A stretch of 22,896 bases of DNA from Cyanobacteria bacterium UBA7753 (GTDB lineage: Bacteria; Cyanobacteriota; Vampirovibrionia; Gastranaerophilales; Gastranaerophilaceae). The stretch lies in the NCBI GenBank assembly GCA_002481545.1, contig DLEF01000024.1:1-22896 (forward strand), written 5' to 3'. The notes under the pieces are model-generated. The model did no database searches, had not been told where the DNA came from, and saw only the letters and a list, made by a program, of their open reading frames with translations. Positions within the stretch are counted from its first letter, which is position 1, and every line of letters begins with the position of its first letter. A program made the position numbers and the translations under genes. Positions 1-9,346 of the stretch are shown piece after piece.

Positions 1-3000
1 GTTACGGATGAAACGCTTTTGCCGAGGTTTAAAGAAATAGCCTTTTTGCTGTTAGAGGTCAGGTTGACTTTTTCAACATTGAGAGTTCCCGTGCCTTCCC
101 TCGTTTCTGCGGTAATATTATCTACTTTTACTGCCTTTAAATCCGCATCAATCGCAATATTGGTCGTTGTATTGTCTGCCAAGGCAAGGTTTTTAAGTGA
201 CAACGTTCCGACCTTGTTGTTTGCTATGTTGAGTTTGGTAAGTCCGTTCATTTGAAGATTAGCATTATCCATACTGCTTTCATTATTTACGTTTACCGCG
301 CCTGATTGAGCCTTGATTGTTATATTACTTCCTGCCTCAATTTGAGTATTTTTGTCGATTGTGAAGTTTCCTGCGGTAGTTATTGTACCTATCCCGCTCA
401 CTTTATCTTTTAGCGTAATTTTATGCCCGTTTTGAGCATCAAAATTGAGATTTGCACTGTTTAAATGTATTGCATTGGCTTTCCCGCCCGCATTGTTCCC
501 TTCAAACAAAACATCTCTTGCAGTAGCCTGAACAGTTACGTCGCTCCCTCTGTCTGCGTATATTGCACCGCCCTGCATTGTTGCGGTATTGTTTACAAAA
601 TCCGTATCAATTATGGTAACAACAGAGTCTCTTTCTGCATAAATTGCTCCGCCATAATTTGCTTTGTTATTCTGAAATCCTGATGTCGAAATTTCAAATT
701 TCCCGTTTCTCACGACATATACCGCCCCTCCGTATCGGGTTGTTTTATTATCATTACTGCCGTTACCGTCAAATAACAGGTTTGAAGATGTCACATCGGC
801 TTTTTCTCCGATATAAACGGCTCCGCCGTATGTTGCCGTATTATTTCTAAATTCCGATGTATACAGCCCGCCTATGGAGCCGTTTGCTATACTGACAGCT
901 CCGCCATATTTGGCACTGTTACCGTCAAAATTTGTGTTCATAAGCGTCAGATTATAGGTTGAATATATTGCTCCGCCATGTTCTTTTGCCGTGTTTTGGC
1001 TGAACTGTGCCCCGCTTATGAAGGTATTATTATCGTTGTATAACGCTCCGCCCGAGGTTGCCGTATTAGATGTGAAAATATTATTCTGTGTGTCCTTGTC
1101 AAACCCGACAACGGTTATAACTGTTTTCTTTTCGCCGTTTTCTTCAATTTCTTTTTCCTGTTTTTCGCCGAGGGTTAAAATATATTCGTTATAGATTGCC
1201 CCGCCATACTTTGCATTATTTTCCGTAAACGTTGAATTTGCAATGTCCATTGTAGCTTTATTATCATTATAAACGGCTCCGCCCATTCTTTCCGCTATGT
1301 TATTTTTAAAGACGGCATTATTTATATATGCGGTTTTTATATTGCATATTGCGCCTCCAAAAACGCCTCTGTTAGACTCAAACGCGGTTGTCTTTGACTC
1401 TTGCGCAGGTTTATCCGGAGTGGTTTCACCTGTTTCTTCACCTGTACTTTTAGTTGTATCATCTGCGGTATCTGTCGTTGTTTCCGTTGTTGTTTCGGTT
1501 GCAGTGCCTGTTTCCGATGTTGCTTTTGTATCCGAGTCGGCACTTTTTTCTTTATAATTTATTCTTAATTCGCCGCTATTGAATATTGCTCCACCGTCGT
1601 TGTCGGTTTTGTTACCCGTGAAGGTTGAACCATTAATCGTCAAAACATCGTTTCCGCTAACCGTATAAATAGCCCCGCCGGACATAGAAGTCGAATTATT
1701 TTGGAATATTGCATCCTCAATGGTCGTTTTGGAATTTATTGCCATTATGGCTCCGCCGCATATTCTGCCTTTATTGTCTTTAAATGTTCCGCCGTTTATA
1801 TTTACATTTGCATAAGTAACCTTTGTTGTTTCTTTGCCGTCTTTGTCTTTGCTTGTTCGGGCATCTCCCTGCGAGAAAATAACTCCGCCATAGTATCCGT
1901 CATTCAGGTTATATGTTCCGCCTTTAATATTGAGGGTACCCGCATTAAACATTGCTCCGCCGTATGCACTTTTATTATCTTTAAAGTTTGAATCAGTGAA
2001 TGTTGCCTCGGAGCCGTTGTAAACGGCACCGCCAGTGCTTGCTGTATTGTTATTAAACGTATCTTTCTCAGAGGTTAAAGATTCCCCGTTATTGAATATT
2101 GCCCCGCCATAAACAGCCTGATTGTTTTCATAAGTGTTTTCTTTTGAGGTCAGATTGCCTCTAAGCTGATAATACCAAGAACCGACGGAGGTGTTTGCTA
2201 CAGCTCCGCCAATATTGGCTCTTCCACCCGTATATGTCGTTTTTGTACTTGTCAAATCCCCGACATTATACAAATATCCGCCATAGTTCATTGTGTATTT
2301 TTTAGTGTTTTTAAATTCGGAATTTGTTATATTAAAAGTTCCCGAATTATAGACAGCACCGCCGTTTACGGCTCTGTTGCCATCAAAATAATCACCATCA
2401 AGAGAAAGTTTTCCCGCGTTGTATATTGCACCGCCTACAGAGGCAGTGTTTCTTTCAAACCTTGAGGCTGAAATCAGGGAGGTGTTTTCATCCTCTCCGT
2501 CCGTATTACTGTATGCCGCAAGACATATCGCTCCGCCCGATGTTGCACTGTTTGAAACAAATTGGGTGTTATATATTTCTAAGTCTCTTCCCGCATAGAC
2601 AGCCCCGCCGTTGACGGCACTGTTTGAAGTAAACCTTGTCAAAAGAGTGTTATCATCTTTATTATTTATATACAGATTACCCTTTGTATAAATGGCTCCG
2701 CCGTCACCCACTGTTGACTTTGTCCTTTTATTTTTTGACCAGCGTCTTGAGTTTTCGGCTTTTGTTCTTGTGTCGGTCACGGTCGTTGATTTAGCACTGT
2801 TTGAGGTAAAATTTGAGTTTGTTATTTTTAAATTATTTTTTATGTTTTCGTTATAAATAGCACCGCCTGCCTGTGCCGCATAGTTCTTAGAAAAAGTGCT
2901 GTTTGAAATATTCAATTCCGCGCTTGATTCATTATATATGGCTCCGCCTTTACCCGCGTACATAGTGATTGTTTGAGATACGGTATTCTTATAACTGTCC

Positions 3001-6000
3001 GTGTATTCGTCAACCTTAAGCACAACTTTATTGCTTGCTTTATTACCCGTAAAAGTTGCTTTATCAAGGCTTAATTTGCCCGTGATATAATCGCCGATTT
3101 CGGTTACATCCGAGAAGTTATAGACCTTACCGTTATAGATAATCTGGTTATCTTTGTTTATTTTATCTTTTTCCGTATAAACAAGTTTGTTTTCGCCGTC
3201 TTTGTATACCTCCAGCGTATACAATCTGTTGTTTGTTGTGACGATTTGACCTTTTGCAATTGCGGTCGGAATAATATATCTGTCGCCCTGTTTCGTCTTG
3301 GTATAAATTTTACCGTTTATAAGGATTTTGTCACTTGCGATATTCGTTTTGTCATAATCTTTTTCATCGTCTAATGTGTAAATATAGTTATCAAACACTA
3401 TCTGATTATTTTCCAATGTGGTCGGATTTGTTTCATAATCGGTCAATTTGCTTGTATCAACTTCCGAAAAATCATAAATAAAGTTATTATAAACAACTTG
3501 AGTATCGGTCAATTCCGATGTTTCATTATAACTCCCGATTCTTTTACAATCGCTGTATTTATATATTTTATTGTTATAAACGAATTGTCCCGAAGCAAGT
3601 CTTGATGCCGCTTTATATTCTTGCGCACTCTCTTTGGCTTTGCTGATATCATACAACTTGCCGTCATATAAAATCTGATTATCAGTCAAAACAGAGGTCG
3701 AAGTGTAATCGGTAGATGTTATGTTTTCGTCTTTCAGGTCATAAATATGTCCGTCATAGATAATTTTTCCGTCCATATTCGTGCCCGCGCTATAATTAGA
3801 ACCGCTTGTAGAATATTTGTATACATAAGTGCCTTCGCCGTCATTATATATAACCTGACTTGAGCCGATTGAGGTTACGCCGACGGCTGAGCCGAGTTTG
3901 CAGGTTTTGCCGTTACGCTCGATTTGCATATCCTCCAACACCGTACCATAGTTGAATATGGCTCCGCCTTTGGCTTCCATATATTTGCTTTCATCCCCGA
4001 CATCGGAATTTTTGATTTTTACTGTCTGGTTTGCCATTGTCGCGGTATTTGTATTGAAAATACCCGTAATATTTTTGAAATCGCCTGCGTTTTCTAATGA
4101 CGCGTAAGTAATTGTTCCGATATTATAAACGGCTCCGCCCTCAACGGCACTGTTTCTGTAGAAGTTGTTATCAGCCTCTTTTTCTACGTCTCTGCGTCTT
4201 TGCCTTACCGTATATTTTTGAGGAGCGAGAGTGAGCACTCCGCCGTTATCGTTGTAAAAGGCTCCGCCTTTTGTTGCGCTGTTTCTGCCAAAATAGGAAC
4301 CGTTCAAATTTACTTGTGACTTATTATATATTGCACCGCCGTTGGTGGCATTGTTATAAGAATAGGATGAGCGTGTATCCGTATAAGTGCCCGCGTTATA
4401 GACAGCCCCGCCGTTATCTTTAGCATTATTTTTTGAGAAAGTCGAGGTTGTTACACTCATTTTCCCGTTATTATAAACGGCTCCGCCGTCAAAGGTTTGG
4501 GTTTCACCCTCTTTGGTTTCTCCCGTTGCTCTGTTAGATGAAAAATTTGAAGAGTTGGCAGTAAAATCGCCGTCGTTATATACGGCACCACCTGATTTGG
4601 CAATGTTTGACGTAAATTTTGTTTTTCTGTCTGTTGTGACCGTACCTGTATTAGCATTATTTATGGCTCCGCCTAATGCGGAATTGTTTGCGCTAAAGGT
4701 GGTTGAATATATATTTGCAGTCCCGAGATTATACAGAGCTCCTCTGTTGTCCGCAATGTTATACGCGACGGATGAGCCCGAAAGGGTTAATGTTCCCTTG
4801 TTAAAGATTGCGGAACCGTCTTGTGCACTGTTATAATATACCGTTCGTCTTTTCTTTGACCTGCCGAAAATTGATTTGTTTACTGTCAAATCGCCTTCAT
4901 TGTATATTGCGCCCCCATAGTCCGCAATATTTTGATAGAAGGTTGAACCGTTAATTATTATGTTACCCGTGGAGCCGTTGTATATTGCCCCACCGTATTG
5001 GTTTGCGCTGTCGGCATTAAAAGCTGATGAGAATATATATAACGTGCCTGTATTATAGAAGGCTCCGCCGTCTTCCGCAATATTATTGTTAAAGGTAGAC
5101 CTTGAGGCACCTAAGTTGCCTGTGTTATAGATTGCTCCGCCTGTTTTGGCTGTGTTTGAGATAAATTTGGATGAATTAACCCCGCCCGTGATGTTTCCGC
5201 GTCTGTCGTAAGATAGGATTGTATCGGCATTATATATAGCACCGCCCGCATTTTGGGCTGAATTATTTGAAAAAGTTGATTTACCGATAACGACATTACC
5301 TTTGTTATTATAGATGGCTCCGCCGTTTAATTCCGTTTCGGAGGTTATATCCTCATCCGACAGTTTTTGAGCGTGGTTTTGGCTAAATGTTGACCTGTTA
5401 ACGGTCAAATTTTTGTCGCTGTCGTTGTATATTGCACCGCCTTGGTTTGCAATTGCATAATAAAATCTTGAAGAATTGATTACCATATCGGAGGCATTAT
5501 AGATAGCTCCGCCCTGATTAGCCGAGGAGCCGAAATCGGATATTATCCCTTTTAAGTTTACGGCATTGTAAGGATAAGTTTTGTTGAAATAATTGTATTT
5601 ATTATATGCCTCTGGGTTAGTTTCTGAGGGCATTATATACCATAACCTTTTGTCGGAATTATTGTTTTTGCCGAAGGTTGAGTTATTTATTGTTATTTTT
5701 CCCGTGTTATAAATATCTCCGCCTTTTTCTGCGCGGTTGTTTGTGAAATAACTCGAAGAGACTTGAGTATTAGAGCCCGCATTATATATCGCACCGCCTA
5801 TTTTGGCATTGTTTCCGTAAGCTTTCGGAGAGCCAAAAACGGAATTTTTGATAATTGTTTTGCCCGCCTGAATATTTACGGCTCCGCCGTTTTCTTCCGC
5901 CGTATTTTTATAGAACTCGGATTTATTAATATTATGGATAGTTTTTCTGCTGTTGTTGATTGTATCCGTAAGATAGAGAGCTCCGCCGTTTTTCGCTGAA

Positions 6001-6467
6001 TCGGACGCAAACGTGTTTGCATAAAAGCTTGTAAATCCTTCCGAATATATTGCACCGCCTGTCTCGGACGAAGTATTATTGCGGAAATTTACTCTTGATA
6101 GACTTAGAGTTCCGCCATAGTTAGAAAACGCCGTCTTAAAATCAGAGAACGTTATATTATTAATAGTTAAAACCTGCGCCCTTTTAGGAGCGATACCCGT
6201 ATCATCAGGTTTGTTTATAATTACACCCGCGAGGTTTTCGGCACCGATATAATTGTTACGACCTTTTATTGTGAGCCTTTGCGCCTGCTGACGGTTCCCA
6301 AAATCCATTGTCCAAGCATCAATGGTATCGTTATTGTAGATTTTTACGGTTGAATTTCTTGTTCTTGAGAGTGCGGATTCAAGGGCAGACGGTGCATTGT
6401 CGGCAAAGCAACAAGGCACAAATATTGTGTTGGCAACGATTGCCAAAACCAATAAAGTCTTTCTCAT
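1..6467 (-). CDS. Giant Pmp-type repeat surface protein, 3' end missing
   Basis: I read this minus-strand frame codon by codon from ATG 6467 to the left edge and found no stop, giving at least 2155 residues; the C-terminus lies outside the window. The start follows a GAGG ribosome binding site 5 nt upstream. Residues 1-22 form a signal peptide (basic n-region, hydrophobic core, likely cleavage after FA). From about residue 136 to 1970 there are roughly 49 units of the type F-x-x-N-x-A-x-x-GGA(I/V)YN-x-G, which matches the chlamydial polymorphic membrane protein repeat and predicts a right-handed beta-helix. Residues 866-1131 interrupt this with a different repeat family, and residues about 1640-1694 are a Thr/Glu/Asp-rich linker. 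The last 180 residues visible are repeat-poor but still beta-rich in character. By analogy it is an exported adhesin or autotransporter passenger; a C-terminal beta-barrel would lie beyond the window and is not seen. Function and anchoring are inferred. Confidence 0.9.
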   Translation of the reverse strand, partial: MRKTLLVLAIVANTIFVPCCFADNAPSALESALSRTRNSTVKIYNNDTIDAWTMDFGNRQQAQRLTIKGRNNYIGAENLAGVIINKPDDTGIAPKRAQVLTINNITFSDFKTAFSNYGGTLSLSRVNFRNNTSSETGGAIYSEGFTSFYANTFASDSAKNGGALYLTDTINNSRKTIHNINKSEFYKNTAEENGGAVNIQAGKTIIKNSVFGSPKAYGNNAKIGGAIYNAGSNTQVSSSYFTNNRAEKGGDIYNTGKITINNSTFGKNNNSDKRLWYIMPSETNPEAYNKYNYFNKTYPYNAVNLKGIISDFGSSANQGGAIYNASDMVINSSRFYYAIANQGGAIYNDSDKNLTVNRSTFSQNHAQKLSDEDITSETELNGGAIYNNKGNVVIGKSTFSNNSAQNAGGAIYNADTILSYDRRGNITGGVNSSKFISNTAKTGGAIYNTGNLGASRSTFNNNIAEDGGAFYNTGTLYIFSSAFNADSANQYGGAIYNGSTGNIIINGSTFYQNIADYGGAIYNEGDLTVNKSIFGRSKKRRTVYYNSAQDGSAIFNKGTLTLSGSSVAYNIADNRGALYNLGTANIYSTTFSANNSALGGAINNANTGTVTTDRKTKFTSNIAKSGGAVYNDGDFTANSSNFSSNRATGETKEGETQTFDGGAVYNNGKMSVTTSTFSKNNAKDNGGAVYNAGTYTDTRSSYSYNNATNGGAIYNKSQVNLNGSYFGRNSATKGGAFYNDNGGVLTLAPQKYTVRQRRRDVEKEADNNFYRNSAVEGGAVYNIGTITYASLENAGDFKNITGIFNTNTATMANQTVKIKNSDVGDESKYMEAKGGAIFNYGTVLEDMQIERNGKTCKLGSAVGVTSIGSSQVIYNDGEGTYVYKYSTSGSNYSAGTNMDGKIIYDGHIYDLKDENITSTDYTSTSVLTDNQILYDGKLYDISKAKESAQEYKAASRLASGQFVYNNKIYKYSDCKRIGSYNETSELTDTQVVYNNFIYDFSEVDTSKLTDYETNPTTLENNQIVFDNYIYTLDDEKDYDKTNIASDKILINGKIYTKTKQGDRYIIPTAIAKGQIVTTNNRLYTLEVYKDGENKLVYTEKDKINKDNQIIYNGKVYNFSDVTEIGDYITGKLSLDKATFTGNKASNKVVLKVDEYTDSYKNTVSQTITMYAGKGGAIYNESSAELNISNSTFSKNYAAQAGGAIYNENIKNNLKITNSNFTSNSAKSTTVTDTRTKAENSRRWSKNKRTKSTVGDGGAIYTKGNLYINNKDDNTLLTRFTSNSAVNGGAVYAGRDLEIYNTQFVSNSATSGGAICLAAYSNTDGEDENTSLISASRFERNTASVGGAIYNAGKLSLDGDYFDGNRAVNGGAVYNSGTFNITNSEFKNTKKYTMNYGGYLYNVGDLTSTKTTYTGGRANIGGAVANTSVGSWYYQLRGNLTSKENTYENNQAVYGGAIFNNGESLTSEKDTFNNNTASTGGAVYNGSEATFTDSNFKDNKSAYGGAMFNAGTLNIKGGTYNLNDGYYGGVIFSQGDARTSKDKDGKETTKVTYANVNINGGTFKDNKGRICGGAIMAINSKTTIEDAIFQNNSTSMSGGAIYTVSGNDVLTINGSTFTGNKTDNDGGAIFNSGELRINYKEKSADSDTKATSETGTATETTTETTTDTADDTTKSTGEETGETTPDKPAQESKTTAFESNRGVFGGAICNIKTAYINNAVFKNNIAERMGGAVYNDNKATMDIANSTFTENNAKYGGAIYNEYILTLGEKQEKEIEENGEKKTVITVVGFDKDTQNNIFTSNTATSGGALYNDNNTFISGAQFSQNTAKEHGGAIYSTYNLTLMNTNFDGNSAKYGGAVSIANGSIGGLYTSEFRNNTATYGGAVYIGEKADVTSSNLLFDGNGSNDNKTTRYGGAVYVVRNGKFEISTSGFQNNKANYGGAIYAERDSVVTIIDTDFVNNTATMQGGAIYADRGSDVTVQATARDVLFEGNNAGGKANAIHLNSANLNFDAQNGHKITLKDKVSGIGTITTAGNFTIDKNTQIEAGSNITIKAQSGAVNVNNESSMDNANLQMNGLTKLNIANNKVGTLSLKNLALADNTTTNIAIDADLKAVKVDNITAETREGTGTLNVEKVNLTSNSKKAISLNLGKSVSSV
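540..6110 (-). repeat. About 49 Pmp-like GGA(I/V)YN coding repeats
   Basis: Within the giant gene the protein motif GGA(I/V)YN, usually preceded by NN-x-A or SN-x-A and a Phe about ten residues earlier, recurs about 49 times, counting degenerate forms such as GSAIFN, RGALYN, GGYLYN and GGVIFS. Spacing is mostly 25-45 residues. On the plus strand the units appear as gctccgcc or gcaccgcc. The copies differ at the DNA level, so this is an old protein repeat and not a recent tandem duplication. Confidence 0.9.
3075..3872 (-). repeat. Second repeat family: nine Q(I/V)(I/V)YNGK(I/L)Y units
   Basis: Residues 866-1131 of the giant protein lack GGAIYN motifs. They hold nine imperfect units of about 25-33 residues with a core like Q(I/V)(I/V)Y(N/D)(G/N)K(I/L)Y-x-(F/L)-S followed by a charged, Ser/Thr-rich spacer. 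Examples of cores are QILYDGKLYDIS, QVVYNNFIYDFS and QIIYNGKVYNFS. The block is flanked on both sides by ordinary Pmp-type units. I do not recognise the family; the short strand-turn-strand look (YNGK as the turn) is my inference. Confidence 0.8.
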
Positions 6468-6505
6468 AATATCCTCAAATCAGCTTACTCAGTACTTATA
6501 ATATT

Positions 6506-6534
6506 ATTATAACTTATAACATTATATTTTTAAA
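6506..6534 (-). promoter_or_regulatory. Probable sigma-70 promoter of the giant gene
   Basis: On the minus strand TTTAAA (6534-6529) is followed after exactly 17 nt by a perfect TATAAT (6511-6506). Transcription would begin near 6499 and give a leader of about 32 nt that contains the GAGG site before ATG 6467. The region is very AT-rich, so other matches are possible. Confidence 0.5.
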
Positions 6535-6582
6535 CCCCGATTATTAATTAATACGCAACTTCCTTATTCTTAATTTTATATG

Positions 6583-6611
6583 TTTACCCTTGCCTCTTTT
6601 TGGTATAGAAT
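6583..6611 (+). promoter_or_regulatory. Possible sigma-70 promoter of alaS
   Basis: TTTACC (6583-6588) and TAGAAT (6606-6611) are separated by 17 nt, with a start expected near 6618, about 28 nt before the alaS start codon. It lies in the 178-bp gap shared with the divergent giant gene. Confidence 0.4.
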
Positions 6612-6645
6612 AAGATTATTGAATTACATTAAGAGGAATTAAATA

Positions 6646-9255
6646 ATGCTAAAAGGAAACGAGATAAGAGATTTATTTTTAAACTATTTCAAGGATAAAC
6701 ATCAGCACACTATCGTACACAGTTCGAGCCTTGTGCCTGATAACCCGACTGTATTGCTCACCACGGCAGGTATGTTGCAGTTTTTGCCTATATTCTTAGG
6801 CATAAACCCTTGCCCTTACGAACCGCCAAGAGCTACATCATGCCAGAAATGCGCACGTGCGGGCGGTAAAGACTCCGATATTGAAAACGTCGGCAGAACT
6901 CCTCGCCACCACACCTTCTTTGAAATGTTAGGGAACTTTTCTTTTGGCGATTACTATAAAAAAGAGGTTATTCCGTGGGCTTGGGAGTTTGTAACAGAAG
7001 TCCTCAAACTCGACAAAGACAGACTATGGATAACAATTTACGAAACAGACGACGAGGCTTACGACATCTGGAGAAGTGTAGGCGTACCTGCTGAACGTAT
7101 CGTAAGAAAAGGTAAAAAAGATAACTTCTGGGGACCTCCGGGAGCATCAGGCTCTTGCGGGCCATGTTCCGAAATCCACTACGATTTGGGCGAAGAATAC
7201 AAATGCGACGATCCGAACTGCGGTATCGCTACCTGCGAATGCGACAGATGGGTCGAAATTTGGAACCTTGTATTCACCGAATTATATCAAGACGAAGAAG
7301 GCAACCAATCACCTTTGGGTAAGAAGAACGTCGATACAGGGATGGGTTTGGAACGTATCGCAATGGTTTGCCAAGGCGTTACATCTACCTTTGAAACAGA
7401 CCTTTTGAGACCAATCCTTGATAAGGTTTCCGAGATGAGCGGTGTTCCTTACAAACAATCCGAAAAAACGGATGTTTCTTTGAGAATAATCACAGACCAC
7501 GCAAGATGCGTATCTTTCTTAATCGCTGACGGCGTAATTCCGGGCAACGAAGGCAGAAGCTATGTATTGAGAATGATTTTGAGACGTGCATTGAGACACG
7601 GCAAAATCTTGGGTATGGAACTTCCGTTCCTTTACAAATTGGTCGATGTTATTGTTGAAAACTACGGCAAGGCTTATCCTGAACTCGGAGAGAACAAACA
7701 AAAAATCATTGATACAATAAGAAAAGAAGAAGAAAGATTTAACAAAACCCTCGACAGAGGCTACAAATTGTTGGATGAATTTATAGACAACAAAAAAGAT
7801 ATAGATGGCGAAAGTGCTTTCAAACTCTATGATACATACGGATTTCCGTTTGAACTCACAAAAGAGATTGCAGCCGACCACGGTTTAAAAGTAGACGAGA
7901 AAGGCTACAAGGCAGCTATGCAGGAACAAAAAGAACGTGCAAAAGCTGCAGCCGAAAAGATTTCCGTAACAGGTGATATGAAATATGCCAAATTGGAAGA
8001 AAAAGTCGGCTCTACAGAGTTTGTAGGCTACACCGATACCGAATGCAAAGCGAAGATATTGGGAACAATCGAGGGTGATGGGTTTGTCGATGTTGTCCTT
8101 AACAAAACTCCGTTCTACGCAGAATGCGGCGGACAGGTCGGCGACAGCGGTATCATTGAGAATAAAGAACTAAAGCTTGAAGTATTAACTACATTCAAGG
8201 TTAATGAACTCTATGTTCACCGTTGCAAACTTATTAACGGCGAAATCGAAATCGGTGCGGAAGTCGATGCAAAGATTGACGCAAAAAGACGTGCCGAGAT
8301 AAGAGTTCACCACACATCTGCTCACCTTCTGCAGGCAGCTTTGATTAAGGTTGTAGGCGATGAAGTAAAACAGGCAGGTTCTCAGGTAGAAGAAAACAGA
8401 ATGCGTTTTGACTTCACCTTCTCAAGAGCTATGACAACCGACGAGATTAGAAAGACAGAAAATCTGATTAACGAATGGATAAAAGAAGAAATTGAAGTTC
8501 ACACCGATGTTATGCCGATAGAAGAGGCTCAACAAACGGGTGCAACCGCTCTGTTCGGCGAAAAATACGGCGATACGGTCAGAGTTGTAAGCGTTGGTCA
8601 AGGCGATAAATGCATCTCTAAAGAATTTTGTGCAGGTACTCACGCAAGCAACACAGCGGATTTAAGACTGTTCAAGATTATTTCCGAAGGCGCAATCGCA
8701 GCAGGAACAAGAAGAATAGAGGCTGTTGTATCAGACGCGGCACTTGAATATTTATATGCTAAATCTGATGAGTTGGATAAATTATCTTCAAGATTTAAAG
8801 TTCATTATGACGAAGTCAACGAACGTGTAGATAAGTTATCAGAAGAAAACAAAGAATTGCAAAAAGAAATCGTTAACTTGAAGAGCGAAAACGCAAGAGG
8901 CAAGTTCAACACCTTCCTGTCTAAGGCTCAAGACATTGAAAAAGACGGTGTTAAGGGCAAATTGTTCATATCTAAGATTGAACAAATGGATAACGACAGC
9001 ATAAAAGCAGGGGTTGAGTTCTTATCAAGCAAGCTTGGTGAGAGCGTAATCGTCCTTGCCGCTCCGAGAATGGTACTCACAAAAGTATCTGACGGTTTTG
9101 TCAAAGCGGGCATAAACGCAGGCAAGATTGTAGGCGAAATTGCAAGAGCTACGGGTGCCAACGGCGGCGGTCGTCCAAACTTCGCTCAAGGCGGAATTAA
9201 AGACGCATCTAAGATTGAAGAAATTCTTGCAAAAGTCGAAAGCGATTTGAAATAA
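6646..9255 (+). CDS. alaS: Alanine--tRNA ligase
   Basis: AlaRS attaches alanine to tRNA-Ala in the cytosol and hydrolyses mischarged Ser- or Gly-tRNA. The 869 residues fit the usual bacterial length. The N-terminal class II catalytic domain carries PRATSCQKC, EMLGNFSFGDYY and WNLVF motifs, with a Cys-rich insertion (KCDDPNCGIATCECDRW) typical of many bacterial AlaRS. The editing domain has both metal-binding pairs: H556 and H560 (HTSAH) and C662 and H666 (CAGTH). A coiled-coil segment near residues 705-750 leads to the C-Ala domain, which ends with the usual glycine-rich GGGRPNFAQGG. The start is set by AGAGG at 6632-6636, 9 nt upstream. All key residues are present, so it should be active. 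It is divergent from the giant repeat gene and there is no T-box or other visible leader control. Confidence 0.98.
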   Translation: MLKGNEIRDLFLNYFKDKHQHTIVHSSSLVPDNPTVLLTTAGMLQFLPIFLGINPCPYEPPRATSCQKCARAGGKDSDIENVGRTPRHHTFFEMLGNFSFGDYYKKEVIPWAWEFVTEVLKLDKDRLWITIYETDDEAYDIWRSVGVPAERIVRKGKKDNFWGPPGASGSCGPCSEIHYDLGEEYKCDDPNCGIATCECDRWVEIWNLVFTELYQDEEGNQSPLGKKNVDTGMGLERIAMVCQGVTSTFETDLLRPILDKVSEMSGVPYKQSEKTDVSLRIITDHARCVSFLIADGVIPGNEGRSYVLRMILRRALRHGKILGMELPFLYKLVDVIVENYGKAYPELGENKQKIIDTIRKEEERFNKTLDRGYKLLDEFIDNKKDIDGESAFKLYDTYGFPFELTKEIAADHGLKVDEKGYKAAMQEQKERAKAAAEKISVTGDMKYAKLEEKVGSTEFVGYTDTECKAKILGTIEGDGFVDVVLNKTPFYAECGGQVGDSGIIENKELKLEVLTTFKVNELYVHRCKLINGEIEIGAEVDAKIDAKRRAEIRVHHTSAHLLQAALIKVVGDEVKQAGSQVEENRMRFDFTFSRAMTTDEIRKTENLINEWIKEEIEVHTDVMPIEEAQQTGATALFGEKYGDTVRVVSVGQGDKCISKEFCAGTHASNTADLRLFKIISEGAIAAGTRRIEAVVSDAALEYLYAKSDELDKLSSRFKVHYDEVNERVDKLSEENKELQKEIVNLKSENARGKFNTFLSKAQDIEKDGVKGKLFISKIEQMDNDSIKAGVEFLSSKLGESVIVLAAPRMVLTKVSDGFVKAGINAGKIVGEIARATGANGGGRPNFAQGGIKDASKIEEILAKVESDLK

Positions 9256-9281
9256 ACAGTTTAAATTTTTCATATATAAAG

Positions 9282-9310
9282 TTGGTGTAATAACGGAAAA
9301 AGTATAGTAT
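9282..9310 (+). promoter_or_regulatory. Possible promoter of the 234-residue unknown gene
   Basis: TTGGTG (9282-9287) and TAGTAT (9305-9310) are 17 nt apart, 36 nt before the ATG at 9347. This suggests that the gene can be transcribed separately from alaS. Confidence 0.4.
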
Positions 9311-9346
9311 CATGTTTTCTGTTATATAACTTTGAGGAACTTTTAT

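Noticed and set aside
19..5999. Many short plus-strand open frames opposite the giant gene, including a Val/Ser-rich one at 1297-1557.
   Set aside because: They lie antisense to a continuous 2155-codon frame with a signal peptide and repeats. The Val/Ser-rich peptide is only the complement of the Thr/Glu linker.
540..6110. Regular gctccgcc spacing that might suggest a CRISPR array or tandem DNA repeats.
   Set aside because: The spacing is irregular, the shared part is only about 8-12 bp, and it encodes the GGAIYN protein motif.
7309..9273. Minus-strand frames within alaS.
   Set aside because: They are shadows of alaS, with no ribosome binding sites or recognisable motifs.
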